NCBI GenBank assembly: GCA_027047745.1
Contig: JALTUB010000004.1
Location: 1 to 9,745, forward strand
Length of the DNA: 9,745 nt
Direction of reading: 5' to 3'
Source: Sulfurimonas sp.
GTDB taxonomy: Bacteria; Campylobacterota; Campylobacteria; Campylobacterales; Sulfurimonadaceae
In this document: piece after piece, positions 1 through 6,638 of the stretch
How positions within the stretch are numbered: the stretch's first letter is position 1
Layout: every line of letters begins with the position of its first letter
Notes under the pieces: model-generated
Databases searched by the model: none
Told to the model about the DNA's origin: nothing
The model's input: only the letters and a program-made list of their open reading frames with translations
Made by a program: the position numbers and the translations under genes

Positions 1-102
1 GTCATAAACTTCATCAGTCGTTATTGGGTCATCGAGAACATAATAATGTTTCGCCCATAAGTTAAGTTTTTCTACTGCTTTTTTATATTCATTTTTGTTC
101 AT
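1..102 (-). CDS. ligA: NAD-dependent DNA ligase LigA, N-terminal fragment
   Basis: This is the first 34 codons of a gene that continues leftwards beyond the window. LigA seals nicks in duplex DNA during replication and repair, using NAD+ as the adenylate donor. The visible residues match the small Ia domain that binds the nicotinamide mononucleotide part of NAD+. A run with Trp16, then Tyr20-Tyr21, Asp30, Tyr33 and Asp34 lines up with the E. coli LigA residues Tyr22-His23, Asp32, Tyr35 and Asp36; the His is replaced by Tyr. The ATG at 102-100 is the only sensible start. The ribosome-binding site is weak. The gene is divergent from the chemotaxis receptor to its right. Identification rests on this short but characteristic domain; the catalytic lysine motif lies outside the window. 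Confidence 0.85.
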   Translation of the reverse strand, partial: MNKNEYKKAVEKLNLWAKHYYVLDDPITTDEVYD

Positions 103-197
103 GTAAACTGCTTTATTTTATTATTAAAACCTTATTATCTCATAATTTATATTAAATTATTTTTTATCTACTATTTTAGAAAAATGTAATAGAATTG

Positions 198-216
198 TGA
201 TATAATTATTTATAAT
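198..216 (+). promoter_or_regulatory. Extended -10 sigma-70 promoter for the chemotaxis receptor
   Basis: A perfect extended -10 element (TG at 198-199, one base, then TATAAT at 201-206) lies 30 bases before the receptor start codon. A second TATAAT follows at 211-216. No clear -35 box is present, which is normal for sigma-70 promoters in Campylobacterota, where T-rich stretches take its place. No sigma-28-like element was found here. A ribosome-binding site AAGG at 224-227 precedes the ATG by 9 bases. Confidence 0.6.
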
Positions 217-236
217 CAAAAATAAGGTTATTACAA

Positions 237-2279
237 ATGAAAAACTTATCCATAAAAATTCAAGTCTTGGGAATGATTTTTACATCACTGCTTGTTTTAG
301 GTCTTGTGACTTCTATCAGTTCAGTTTACAAAAGTAAAGAAGCTTTGATGCAGAGTAACTTTTCTAAACTAAAGACTGTAAGAGATTTGAAAAAAACTCA
401 AATCGAAGATTTTTTCCGTAAAAACATAGCAACAATCACAGTTATCTCAAAAAGTAACAATATAGAGTATCTTGCTGATGATTTATATAGACTCGATGAG
501 AAGATGGATCTTACTCCTACAAAAAGTTTTCCAGTAAATGATGACTTAGTAAAAGACACTATAGAGCCTTATGAAAGATTTTTAAAATCTTTTGTTAAAG
601 AGTATGGATACGCTGATGTACTGCTTATAAATGCCCAAACAGGACAGGTGACTTATAGTGCCAAAAAAGGAAAAGATTTTGGTGCAAATCTGAAAACTGG
701 AGAACTAAAGTCAAGTGCCTTAGCAGAGGTATTTAATGCAACACTTAAAAACAAGCGTCCTACTTATGTCGATATGAAACCTTATAAACCTGATAACAAT
801 GAACCAATGTTATTTTTAGGTACGCCAGTTCATGTTGATGATGAATTAAACTCTGTTCTTGTTATCAAAATCGCTGGTTCTTCCATAAACAAAGTAATGC
901 AAGAGAGAGTTGGTTATGGTAAAACTCAAGAGGATTATCTTGTTGGTAAAGACCATCTCATGAGAAGTGATAGTTATCTTGACAAGAACCATTCGATACT
1001 CAACTCATTTGATAAGCCTAAACAAGATTCCATAAATACTATTCCTGTTATAAATGCTTTAAAAAACCAGACTTCTACTGGTATCTTTACTGAGTATAAC
1101 GGAAAATCAATTCTGTGTGCTTACTCTAGCATCAAAGTTGGTCAAGATTTACGATGGGCATTTATATCTGTTATAAATGAAGATGAAGTTTTAATAACTC
1201 CAAATGAGATTAGAAATTTTATTATCATTGAAGCTATTATTATTTTAATCATTATTGGTTTAGGTTCTACTTTTGCACTAAACAGAAACCTCATCAAACC
1301 ACTAGAAAAGTTCAAAGCTACACTTTTAGATATAGGTCAAACGAAAGACCTAACAAAGAGTTTAAGCACTGATGCTCCTATGGAAATACAAGAGATGGCT
1401 CAAAGTATAAACACACTACTTCATGATATACAACATCTTATAAAAGATGCGAAAAACTCTTCAACAAATAACACTAATATTGCAAACAACTTATCTTCTA
1501 ATGCAAATCAAGTTGGTAAGAATGTTGAAATATCAGTTAGAATTATTAAAGAAGCAAGTGAACACTCAAATAAAATCAACAATGAGATAGCATTAGCAAT
1601 CTCTGAAGCACAATCAAACAAACAAGAGATAATCAAAGCTAATGACATGCTAAACGAAGCTAGAGACGAAATCATATCCTTAACAAGTAGAGTCCAAGAG
1701 AGTTCAGAGTTAGAAGTAGAACTAGCACAAAAAATGGACACTCTTTCAGGTGAAGCTAACAATGTTAAAAGTGTACTTGAGGTTATAGGTGACATAGCCG
1801 ACCAAACAAACCTACTTGCATTAAATGCAGCCATCGAAGCGGCAAGAGCTGGTGAGCATGGAAGAGGATTTGCAGTTGTTGCTGATGAAGTGCGTAAACT
1901 TGCCGAGAGAACACAAAAAAGTTTAAGTGAGATAAATGCAACTATAAATGTTATCGTTCAGTCTATCCAAGAAGCAAGTGAAAATATGAATAGTAATTCA
2001 CAAGATATTCAAAATCTTTCAGGTATAGCTTCAGAGGTTGAGAAGAAAATAAATGTGACAGTAGAGATAGTAAACAATGGCACAAAAGCTGGTGATAAAA
2101 CTGTGCATGATTTTGAAAATACTGGCAAGGCTATAGAAAATATCGCTACTATCGTTACAAAAATCGACAATATTTCTATAGAAAATGCTAAGAGTGTAGA
2201 GAGTATTGTTTCAACAAGCGAAAATTTATCAAAAGAGACCCAAGAGCTAAATTCTCAACTTGAAACTTTTAATACATGA
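237..2279 (+). CDS. Transmembrane methyl-accepting chemotaxis protein with periplasmic Cache-type sensor
   Basis: This is a 680-residue chemoreceptor that would relay ligand binding to CheW/CheA at the inner membrane. Helix TM1 lies at about residues 8-30. A periplasmic sensor of about 290 residues (31-322) resembles double Cache (dCache) domains, including the segment near residues 127-152 and the closing strand near 206-213. TM2 lies at about 327-347 (very Ile-rich), followed by a HAMP domain at about 348-400. The signalling hairpin is canonical: QTNLLALNAAIEAARAGE at 523-540, then GRGFAVVADEVRKLAER at 542-558. Both coiled-coil arms are about 140 residues, which fits the 40-heptad class (my estimate). 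The C-terminus lacks the NWETF-type pentapeptide that tethers CheR or CheB in some receptors. The ligand cannot be told from sequence. It is a single-gene unit ending at a strong terminator. Confidence 0.95.
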   Translation: MKNLSIKIQVLGMIFTSLLVLGLVTSISSVYKSKEALMQSNFSKLKTVRDLKKTQIEDFFRKNIATITVISKSNNIEYLADDLYRLDEKMDLTPTKSFPVNDDLVKDTIEPYERFLKSFVKEYGYADVLLINAQTGQVTYSAKKGKDFGANLKTGELKSSALAEVFNATLKNKRPTYVDMKPYKPDNNEPMLFLGTPVHVDDELNSVLVIKIAGSSINKVMQERVGYGKTQEDYLVGKDHLMRSDSYLDKNHSILNSFDKPKQDSINTIPVINALKNQTSTGIFTEYNGKSILCAYSSIKVGQDLRWAFISVINEDEVLITPNEIRNFIIIEAIIILIIIGLGSTFALNRNLIKPLEKFKATLLDIGQTKDLTKSLSTDAPMEIQEMAQSINTLLHDIQHLIKDAKNSSTNNTNIANNLSSNANQVGKNVEISVRIIKEASEHSNKINNEIALAISEAQSNKQEIIKANDMLNEARDEIISLTSRVQESSELEVELAQKMDTLSGEANNVKSVLEVIGDIADQTNLLALNAAIEAARAGEHGRGFAVVADEVRKLAERTQKSLSEINATINVIVQSIQEASENMNSNSQDIQNLSGIASEVEKKINVTVEIVNNGTKAGDKTVHDFENTGKAIENIATIVTKIDNISIENAKSVESIVSTSENLSKETQELNSQLETFNT

Positions 2280-2284
2280 TTTAT

Positions 2285-2311
2285 AAAAGTAGCAAATACT
2301 TGCTACTTTTT
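2285..2311. terminator. Bidirectional rho-independent terminator between convergent genes
   Basis: A perfect 11-bp inverted repeat (AAAAGTAGCAA at 2285-2295, its complement at 2300-2310, loop ATAC) has T runs on both strands. It starts 5 bases after the receptor stop codon and would end receptor transcription. On the minus strand it overlaps the last codons and the TAG stop (2305-2303) of the 90-residue gene, and would end that three-gene unit too. Confidence 0.8.
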
Positions 2312-2575
2312 AAATAACTCTGCTACCTCACTCATAACCTCTATAAGTTCATCTTTTGTATCAAACTCTAAAACTTTTTTATCTCTAACATCTTCACCAG
2401 CTGGTGTATAATCAAATACGAGTACAAACTTTATAAACTTAACTTTCTCACCGTAAAGGTCAAACCACTCCAAACTCATCTCTGCAACTTCACCCTGCAT
2501 ATCTATAACTACTGCTGAGTAGAGTCGTGTTAAATTGTTTAAGCTAATATCGCCATCTTTTGATTTATATATCAT
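2303..2575 (-). CDS. Conserved-type hypothetical protein, 90 residues
   Basis: I do not recognise this family. The product is a small soluble acidic protein with no signal peptide or membrane helix. Its predicted pattern is strand-rich in the middle (about residues 18-25 and 45-56, the latter a hydrophobic VKFIKFVLVF stretch), followed by an acidic amphipathic helix at about 72-90. It has no cysteines and no catalytic motif that I can see. The start ATG overlaps the end of the upstream membrane-protein gene by 11 bases and has a good ribosome-binding site (AAGGA, 5 bases before ATG), so it is co-translated as the last gene of the unit. The overlap, the ribosome-binding site and the shared terminator support it as a real gene. 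Its function is unknown. Confidence 0.75.
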   Translation of the reverse strand: MIYKSKDGDISLNNLTRLYSAVVIDMQGEVAEMSLEWFDLYGEKVKFIKFVLVFDYTPAGEDVRDKKVLEFDTKDELIEVMSEVAELFKK

Positions 2576-2816
2576 TGTCTTCCTTGTTTAAATTTTTTTT
2601 CATTTCACCATTTCGCATTTTTAAAAAAGCTAAAAATCCGAAGCTTACACCGATTATGATTGATACAACACCCCAAAAATCATCTCTCTCATAAGCCATA
2701 ATAACCCAACACACATCAGCGAAAAGATAAACTATAACTGCCTCATATATCCTACCCTTATATGTAAGAAATGCACCTACATTTAAAAGTAATCCACCTA
2801 TCATCGCATAACTCAA
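2565..2816 (-). CDS. Small three-helix inner-membrane protein, TTG start
   Basis: The product is an 83-residue integral membrane protein of unknown function. Three hydrophobic helices are visible at about residues 5-19, 23-42 and 46-66, followed by a charged Lys/Asn/Asp-rich tail. A three-helix bundle with conserved Asp34, Trp37 and Asp45-Asp46 recalls one half of PnuC- or SemiSWEET-type carriers, but that is a resemblance of pattern only. The start is TTG at 2816-2814, overlapping the MFS stop codon as TTGA. It is chosen because AAAGGA (2828-2823) sits 6 bases upstream, whereas the in-frame ATG at residue 5 would be 18 bases away. It sits between the MFS gene and the 90-residue gene, overlapping both. 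Confidence 0.75.
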   Translation of the reverse strand: MSYAMIGGLLLNVGAFLTYKGRIYEAVIVYLFADVCWVIMAYERDDFWGVVSIIIGVSFGFLAFLKMRNGEMKKNLNKEDNDI

Positions 2817-4018
2817 GATATATCCTTTAATTTCTCTGTTTTTAATAAATAAGAAAAATATATAGCACCGATAAAAAATCCAGAACCTATTATCATGGTA
2901 ATATACTCTAAAGAAAACTTATGACTTGCAAATACACCTATCATAAATGAAGTAAAGGCAGCCGAACTTAAAAAGAGCATATCATTATAAGCGACAATTC
3001 TACCATAATATTTTTCTTCTATGTTTTTTTGAAGTAAAGTATATGTATATGACCATAGAGTTGTAGTAAAAAAGCCTACAAATAGACTTGCTACTAATGA
3101 TAGATAAAAATCATGCATCATGAATGCCCACAAATAAACAGCTAAACCTTGTGCGATAAAAATATAAACTAACCTTTTGTTATTTATCCATTTTGATATA
3201 AAAACAGGACCAATAACCAAACCTACTGCCCTAACAGAGTGAAGCAAACCAAGAGCCAAAGAAGTAGCGATTATACTTGCATAATATTTATCAACCATCA
3301 AAGCGACAAGAGCATCAAATGCAGTCAAACCAACAAAAGCGTGTATAAGCATTAGATGAATGGCTATTTTACTCTCTTTAAGATAGGTAAAAGTACCTAA
3401 CATCATCTCTAAAAGATTTTCACCACTCTTTATTACCTGAACTTTTATATCTAGTTTATACAAAAGAGTAAAAGCAACAACAAACATAAAAGCATCTAGT
3501 ATAAAGGCAGGCTTTATGCCAAGCCAATAAACAAAAAATCCACTGATTGCCATTCCTAAAGTATATGAAAAAGACCAAATCATCGAGTGAATTTCATTGG
3601 CTTTTTGTAGTTTTTCTCCATCTAAAATTTTTGGCAGAAGAGACATCTCAGTTGTAAAGTAAAAAGATGCAGCAGCCATTTTAAAAAATATAAGTGTGTA
3701 CAGTAGCCACAAATCTTCTATCGAATTTACAAAAACCAATAATATTGTTGCAAAAATTTCTACTACAATCAAAGAGAGCATGAGCTTTTTTGGACTAAAT
3801 TTATCTATAATCGAGCCAGATAGTGGAGCTTGAAATACTCCTGACAAAAAATTTAATGAAGCGACAAAAGCAATAACACTAGCAGATACACTCATATTTA
3901 TAAGTATAGTATAAATCGCGATATTACTAAACCAAGCACCGAAGTAAGAGATAAGTTGGATAGTTGAGAGTCGTTTTAATACTGGTTCATCTTTTAAAAG
4001 TTTGATATATTCTTTCAT
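2813..4018 (-). CDS. MFS transporter, EntS-like (MFS_3) exporter type
   Basis: The product is a 401-residue major facilitator superfamily protein with about 12 membrane helices, of the usual family length. The loop between helices 2 and 3 carries the MFS motif A pattern (Gly68, Asp72-Lys73, Lys77-Lys78). The region around residues 128-160, with LPK, then ANE, then a Gly-rich helix 5, and the later LQKNIEEKYYGR stretch (329-340) are typical of the MFS_3 group that includes the enterobactin exporter EntS and macrolide exporters. Family knowledge suggests proton-driven efflux; the substrate is unknown and no siderophore genes are visible. The ATG at 4018 has no clear ribosome-binding site, and a GATAAT -10-like box (4033-4028) lies just upstream, so the message may have little or no leader. 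It heads the unit with the two small genes downstream. Confidence 0.9.
   Translation of the reverse strand: MKEYIKLLKDEPVLKRLSTIQLISYFGAWFSNIAIYTILINMSVSASVIAFVASLNFLSGVFQAPLSGSIIDKFSPKKLMLSLIVVEIFATILLVFVNSIEDLWLLYTLIFFKMAAASFYFTTEMSLLPKILDGEKLQKANEIHSMIWSFSYTLGMAISGFFVYWLGIKPAFILDAFMFVVAFTLLYKLDIKVQVIKSGENLLEMMLGTFTYLKESKIAIHLMLIHAFVGLTAFDALVALMVDKYYASIIATSLALGLLHSVRAVGLVIGPVFISKWINNKRLVYIFIAQGLAVYLWAFMMHDFYLSLVASLFVGFFTTTLWSYTYTLLQKNIEEKYYGRIVAYNDMLFLSSAAFTSFMIGVFASHKFSLEYITMIIGSGFFIGAIYFSYLLKTEKLKDIS
2823..2828 (-). promoter_or_regulatory. Ribosome-binding site that fixes a TTG start
   Basis: AAAGGA on the minus strand lies inside the last codons of the MFS gene and 6 bases before the TTG at 2816. 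It decides in favour of TTG over the ATG at 2804 as start of the three-helix protein, and implies translational coupling to the MFS gene. Confidence 0.65.
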
Positions 4019-4053
4019 GAATGCAAGATTATCATAAATTTTGGAATTTTTAT

Positions 4054-4080
4054 TAAAGATATTATTTTTATGGTCGATAT
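4054..4080 (+). promoter_or_regulatory. Sigma-28 (FliA) promoter for flaG
   Basis: TAAA at 4054-4057, exactly 15 bases, then GTCGATAT at 4073-4080. The enterobacterial FliA consensus is TAAA-N15-GCCGATAA, and Campylobacterota favour CGATAT/CGATTT in the -10 box, so spacing and both boxes fit. It lies 33 bases before the flaG start codon and upstream of a strong AGGAG ribosome-binding site (4103-4107). Late flagellar control of flaG follows by inference. Confidence 0.75.
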
Positions 4081-4113
4081 TGTGCGTAATAACTTTATTT
4101 ATAGGAGTTCGTC

Positions 4114-4509
4114 ATGGAAAGCATAGCACATGTTGCAAAACAACAACAATCACATGTAAGTTCTGCAGAAACTCAAGGAAGAGTAGCTCAGCAAGCACAA
4201 CAAGTAGCACAAGTTCAAAAACCAACTGCGAATGATATAGCAGAGACGATGGCTAAACAAGCTGAAAATCATGGTACTAAAATAAACTCTAAAAAAGATG
4301 TACAAGATTTAGTTAAAAAGCTTAATGATGCATTATCACCGATAGGTACAAATCTACAATTTGGTGTTGATTCTAAAGATGTTTTTTATGTTTCTGTCAT
4401 AGATCAAAAAACAGATAAAATGATAAGAAGATTTCCAGCAGAACAGGCACAAGATTTTCTTCCTAAAATGCAAGAAGTAACTGGCATACTATTTGATCAC
4501 AAAGGGTAA
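4114..4509 (+). CDS. flaG: Flagellar protein FlaG
   Basis: The product is a 131-residue FlaG-family protein, a late flagellar protein linked in other species to flagellar filament length and motility. The conserved FlaG domain covers about residues 62-131: LQFGVD (81-86), then strands around YVSVID (92-97), then IRRFPAEQA (104-112) and the C-terminal helix ending GILFDHKG. The first 55 residues are a Gln/Ala-rich, probably disordered leader, as is common in the family. The ATG is set by AGGAG 6 bases upstream. A sigma-28 promoter precedes it. In many bacteria flaG lies beside fliD and fliS; here it stands alone between an MFS gene and argG. A stem-loop overlaps its stop codon. Confidence 0.92.
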   Translation: MESIAHVAKQQQSHVSSAETQGRVAQQAQQVAQVQKPTANDIAETMAKQAENHGTKINSKKDVQDLVKKLNDALSPIGTNLQFGVDSKDVFYVSVIDQKTDKMIRRFPAEQAQDFLPKMQEVTGILFDHKG

Positions 4510-4527
4510 TATTACTTACTCTTTGTG
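4498..4527 (+). terminator. Stem-loop at the end of flaG, possible terminator
   Basis: A 12-bp stem (CACAAAGGGTAA at 4498-4509 with its partner at 4516-4527, one G-T wobble) encloses a 6-base loop. The left arm contains the last flaG codons and its TAA stop. Only two T residues follow, so it is a poor intrinsic terminator by itself. It may work weakly, or may protect the 3' end of the flaG message. Confidence 0.45.
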
Positions 4528-4600
4528 TTCAAAACTTCACATTTTCTTAGATTAAATATAACTACAAGCTATTATAAGCAATTACTCATACACTTTTCGG

Positions 4601-4606
4601 TACAAT
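4601..4606 (+). promoter_or_regulatory. Probable -10 box of the argG-era operon
   Basis: TACAAT, one base from the sigma-70 consensus, lies 34 bases before the argG start and is preceded by a TTTT run (4594-4597 region) as expected where -35 boxes are absent. A transcript would start near 4613. A second candidate, TATAAG, lies at 4573-4578. I saw no ArgR-type palindrome here. Confidence 0.45.
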
Positions 4607-4640
4607 CGCGTAAATTATTTTAGTATTAGTAGGTATTTGT

Positions 4641-5855
4641 ATGAAAAAAGAAGTAAAAAAAGTAGTTTTAGCTTACTCTGGTGGTTTAGATACCAGTGTT
4701 ATTTTAAAATGGTTACAAGATGAGTACAAGTGTGAAGTTGTAACATTTACAGCCGATTTGGGTCAAGGCGAAGAGCTTGAACCTGCACGCATCAAAGCGC
4801 TTGAATTTGGAATCAAACCTGAAAATATTTTTATTGACGATTTAAGAGAAGAGTTTGTAAAAGATTTTGTATATCCTATGTTTCGAGCAAATACAATTTA
4901 TGAAGGAGAATATCTTTTGGGAACTTCTATCGCTCGTCCACTTATAGCTAAGCGTCAAGCTGAGATAGCAAAAATCACTGGTGCTGATGGTGTGAGTCAT
5001 GGTGCAACTGGTAAAGGAAATGATCAAGTTCGTTTTGAGATGGGTTACTTAGGTCAAGATTCAACTCTAACTATCATAGCTCCATGGAGAGAGTGGGACT
5101 TAAACTCAAGAGAAAAACTTTTAGCGTATGCAGAAAAGCATGGCATAAAGATAGAAAAAAAAGGTAAGAAATCGCCATACTCCATGGATGCAAATCTACT
5201 CCATATCTCTTATGAAGGTGGGATTTTAGAAGACCCATCTGCAGAGCCTGAAGAGTCTATGTGGTTATGGTCAAACTCTCCAGAAAATGCTCCTGATAAA
5301 GCTGAGTATATAACAATAGAGTATCAAAATGGTGACCCTATCGCACTAAATGGCGAAAAACTAAGCCCTGCGACTATGCTTAAAACACTTAATGATCTTG
5401 GTTCAAAACATGGCATTGGTCGTGTTGATATAGTTGAAAACCGTTTTGTTGGTATGAAAGCTCGTGGATGTTACGAAACTCCAGGTGGAACTATCATGTT
5501 AAAAGCTCACCGTGCTATAGAGTCTATCACACTTGACCGTGAAGCGGCACACATGAAAGATGAGATGATGCCTCGTTACGCAAAACTTATCTATAATGGT
5601 TTTTGGTTCTCACCAGAGAGAGAAATGCTTCAAGCTGCAATCAATCAAACACAAAAGTTTGTAAATGGAAATGTAAGACTTAAACTTTACAAAGGTAGCG
5701 TCATGGTTGTTGGTAGAAGTAGTGATGTTTCACTATTTAACCCAGAATATTCAACTTTTGAAGAAGATGAAGTTTACAACCAAAAAGATGCAGAAGGTTT
5801 TATCAAACTTAACGCACTTCGCTTTATCATTGAGGGTAAAGCACGAAATAAATAA
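4641..5855 (+). CDS. argG: Argininosuccinate synthase
   Basis: ArgG joins citrulline and aspartate with ATP to make argininosuccinate, the penultimate step of arginine synthesis in the cytoplasm. The product is 404 residues, the normal bacterial length. The N-type ATP pyrophosphatase loop AYSGGLDTS is at residues 11-19. The signature EGEYLLGTSIARPLIAKR follows at 88-105, and the aspartate/citrulline-binding segment HGATGKGNDQVRFE at 120-133. All are intact. The ATG is preceded by AGG 7 bases away. It is the first gene of a rightward operon, with 26 bases to the next gene. The AT-rich codon use matches its neighbours. Confidence 0.98.
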   Translation: MKKEVKKVVLAYSGGLDTSVILKWLQDEYKCEVVTFTADLGQGEELEPARIKALEFGIKPENIFIDDLREEFVKDFVYPMFRANTIYEGEYLLGTSIARPLIAKRQAEIAKITGADGVSHGATGKGNDQVRFEMGYLGQDSTLTIIAPWREWDLNSREKLLAYAEKHGIKIEKKGKKSPYSMDANLLHISYEGGILEDPSAEPEESMWLWSNSPENAPDKAEYITIEYQNGDPIALNGEKLSPATMLKTLNDLGSKHGIGRVDIVENRFVGMKARGCYETPGGTIMLKAHRAIESITLDREAAHMKDEMMPRYAKLIYNGFWFSPEREMLQAAINQTQKFVNGNVRLKLYKGSVMVVGRSSDVSLFNPEYSTFEEDEVYNQKDAEGFIKLNALRFIIEGKARNK

Positions 5856-5881
5856 AAATCAAAATAAGGAAATATATAAAT

Positions 5882-6619
5882 ATGAGTATAAAAAAAATAG
5901 AGATGGATTCACCAGAATTTTTAGCAGAGATGGAAAAAACAGTAAAATTTACTGATAAAGTTGTAAAGCAATTTAACTGGGAGTACAACCCTCAAGCAGA
6001 AGTAAATGAAGGTGTACAAATGGGTCTTGCTCGTAACAAGATGATGTACAACAAAAGATTTTGTCCTTGTTTTATGGTTGAAGAAGTTGATGGAAAACCA
6101 CAAAGTGTTGATAACAGAGTTTGTCCTTGTCCTCCAGCTATTGAAAAAGAGATTCCTCAAGATGGAACTTGCCACTGTGGTATATTTTGTACTCCTGAAT
6201 TTGCTGCAAACAAACGCATCGAACTTGGAATGGAAGAAGCAGTTCAGACTCACTCTCGTGGTCTAAGTAAAGAAGAGTGTGAAGCACTTGTTAACCAAAG
6301 TGAAATCGATCCAGATGAGTTAATAGCACTTTTAGAAGCTCGTGAACTTGGTATGGTTAACTTCAAACTTGTAGATGTAAGAGAGCATATGGAGTGGCAA
6401 ATGGGTCACATCAAAGGTGCTGACAAACTTGTTCCAACAAGTAGTTTCTACCAATCACTTGAAGAAGCAGGACTTGATAAAAATGAAAATATCATTGTTT
6501 ACTGTCATGTAGGTAGCCGTTCTGCCCATGTTGCAAGAATACTTCCTGATATGGGATTCACAAAAATCGGAAACTTAACACATGGTATAGTTTCTTATGG
6601 TGGCGAAAAAGAAAGATAA
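5882..6619 (+). CDS. Ferredoxin-thioredoxin reductase-like Fe-S domain fused to a rhodanese domain
   Basis: The product is a 245-residue cytoplasmic two-domain protein. The N-terminal part (about 15-120) resembles the catalytic chain of ferredoxin-thioredoxin reductase (FTR): Cys61-Pro-Cys63, Cys81-Pro-Cys83 and Cys97-His-Cys99. By alignment to plant FTR, Cys61, 81, 83 and 97 would hold a [4Fe-4S] cluster and Cys63/Cys99 form the redox-active disulfide. The spacers of 17 and 13 residues differ from plant FTR (16 and 8). Cys103 is extra. The C-terminal part (about 143-243) is a rhodanese domain with the active loop CHVGSR, catalytic Cys208. The joint domains suggest electron delivery coupled to persulfide or disulfide chemistry, but the substrate is unknown. 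No FTR variable chain, ferredoxin or thioredoxin gene is nearby. The ATG follows AAGGA by 11 bases, and the gene sits between argG and rplI in one operon. Confidence 0.88.
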   Translation: MSIKKIEMDSPEFLAEMEKTVKFTDKVVKQFNWEYNPQAEVNEGVQMGLARNKMMYNKRFCPCFMVEEVDGKPQSVDNRVCPCPPAIEKEIPQDGTCHCGIFCTPEFAANKRIELGMEEAVQTHSRGLSKEECEALVNQSEIDPDELIALLEARELGMVNFKLVDVREHMEWQMGHIKGADKLVPTSSFYQSLEEAGLDKNENIIVYCHVGSRSAHVARILPDMGFTKIGNLTHGIVSYGGEKER

Positions 6620-6638
6620 AAAATTTCAAGGATAATAA

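Noticed and set aside
4015..4035. Minus-strand six-codon mini-ORF whose TGA overlaps the MFS start codon as ATGA
   Set aside because: It could be a leader peptide, but it is very short, has no ribosome-binding site and overlaps a -10-like box. Chance is the simpler explanation without comparative data.
4041..4235. 64-codon plus-strand reading frame overlapping the start of flaG
   Set aside because: It covers the sigma-28 promoter and overlaps the well-supported flaG in another frame. It has no ribosome-binding site of note, and its Ser/Thr/Cys-rich tail is what a shifted Gln/Ala-rich sequence gives.
4510..4640. Gap between flaG and argG examined for a riboswitch, small RNA or ArgR operator
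   Set aside because: Apart from the flaG stem-loop and a -10 box, no conserved structure or palindrome was visible in the 131 bases.
5707..5955. 82-codon plus-strand frame spanning the argG-rhodanese junction, considered as a small bridging gene
   Set aside because: It overlaps both conserved genes out of frame, and the second half is a Lys/Asn-rich translation of the AT-rich gap and the start of the next gene.
5921..6253. 110-codon minus-strand reading frame opposite the Fe-S/rhodanese gene
   Set aside because: It is antisense to a gene with clear catalytic motifs, and its Phe/Asn/Ser-rich translation shows no domain.
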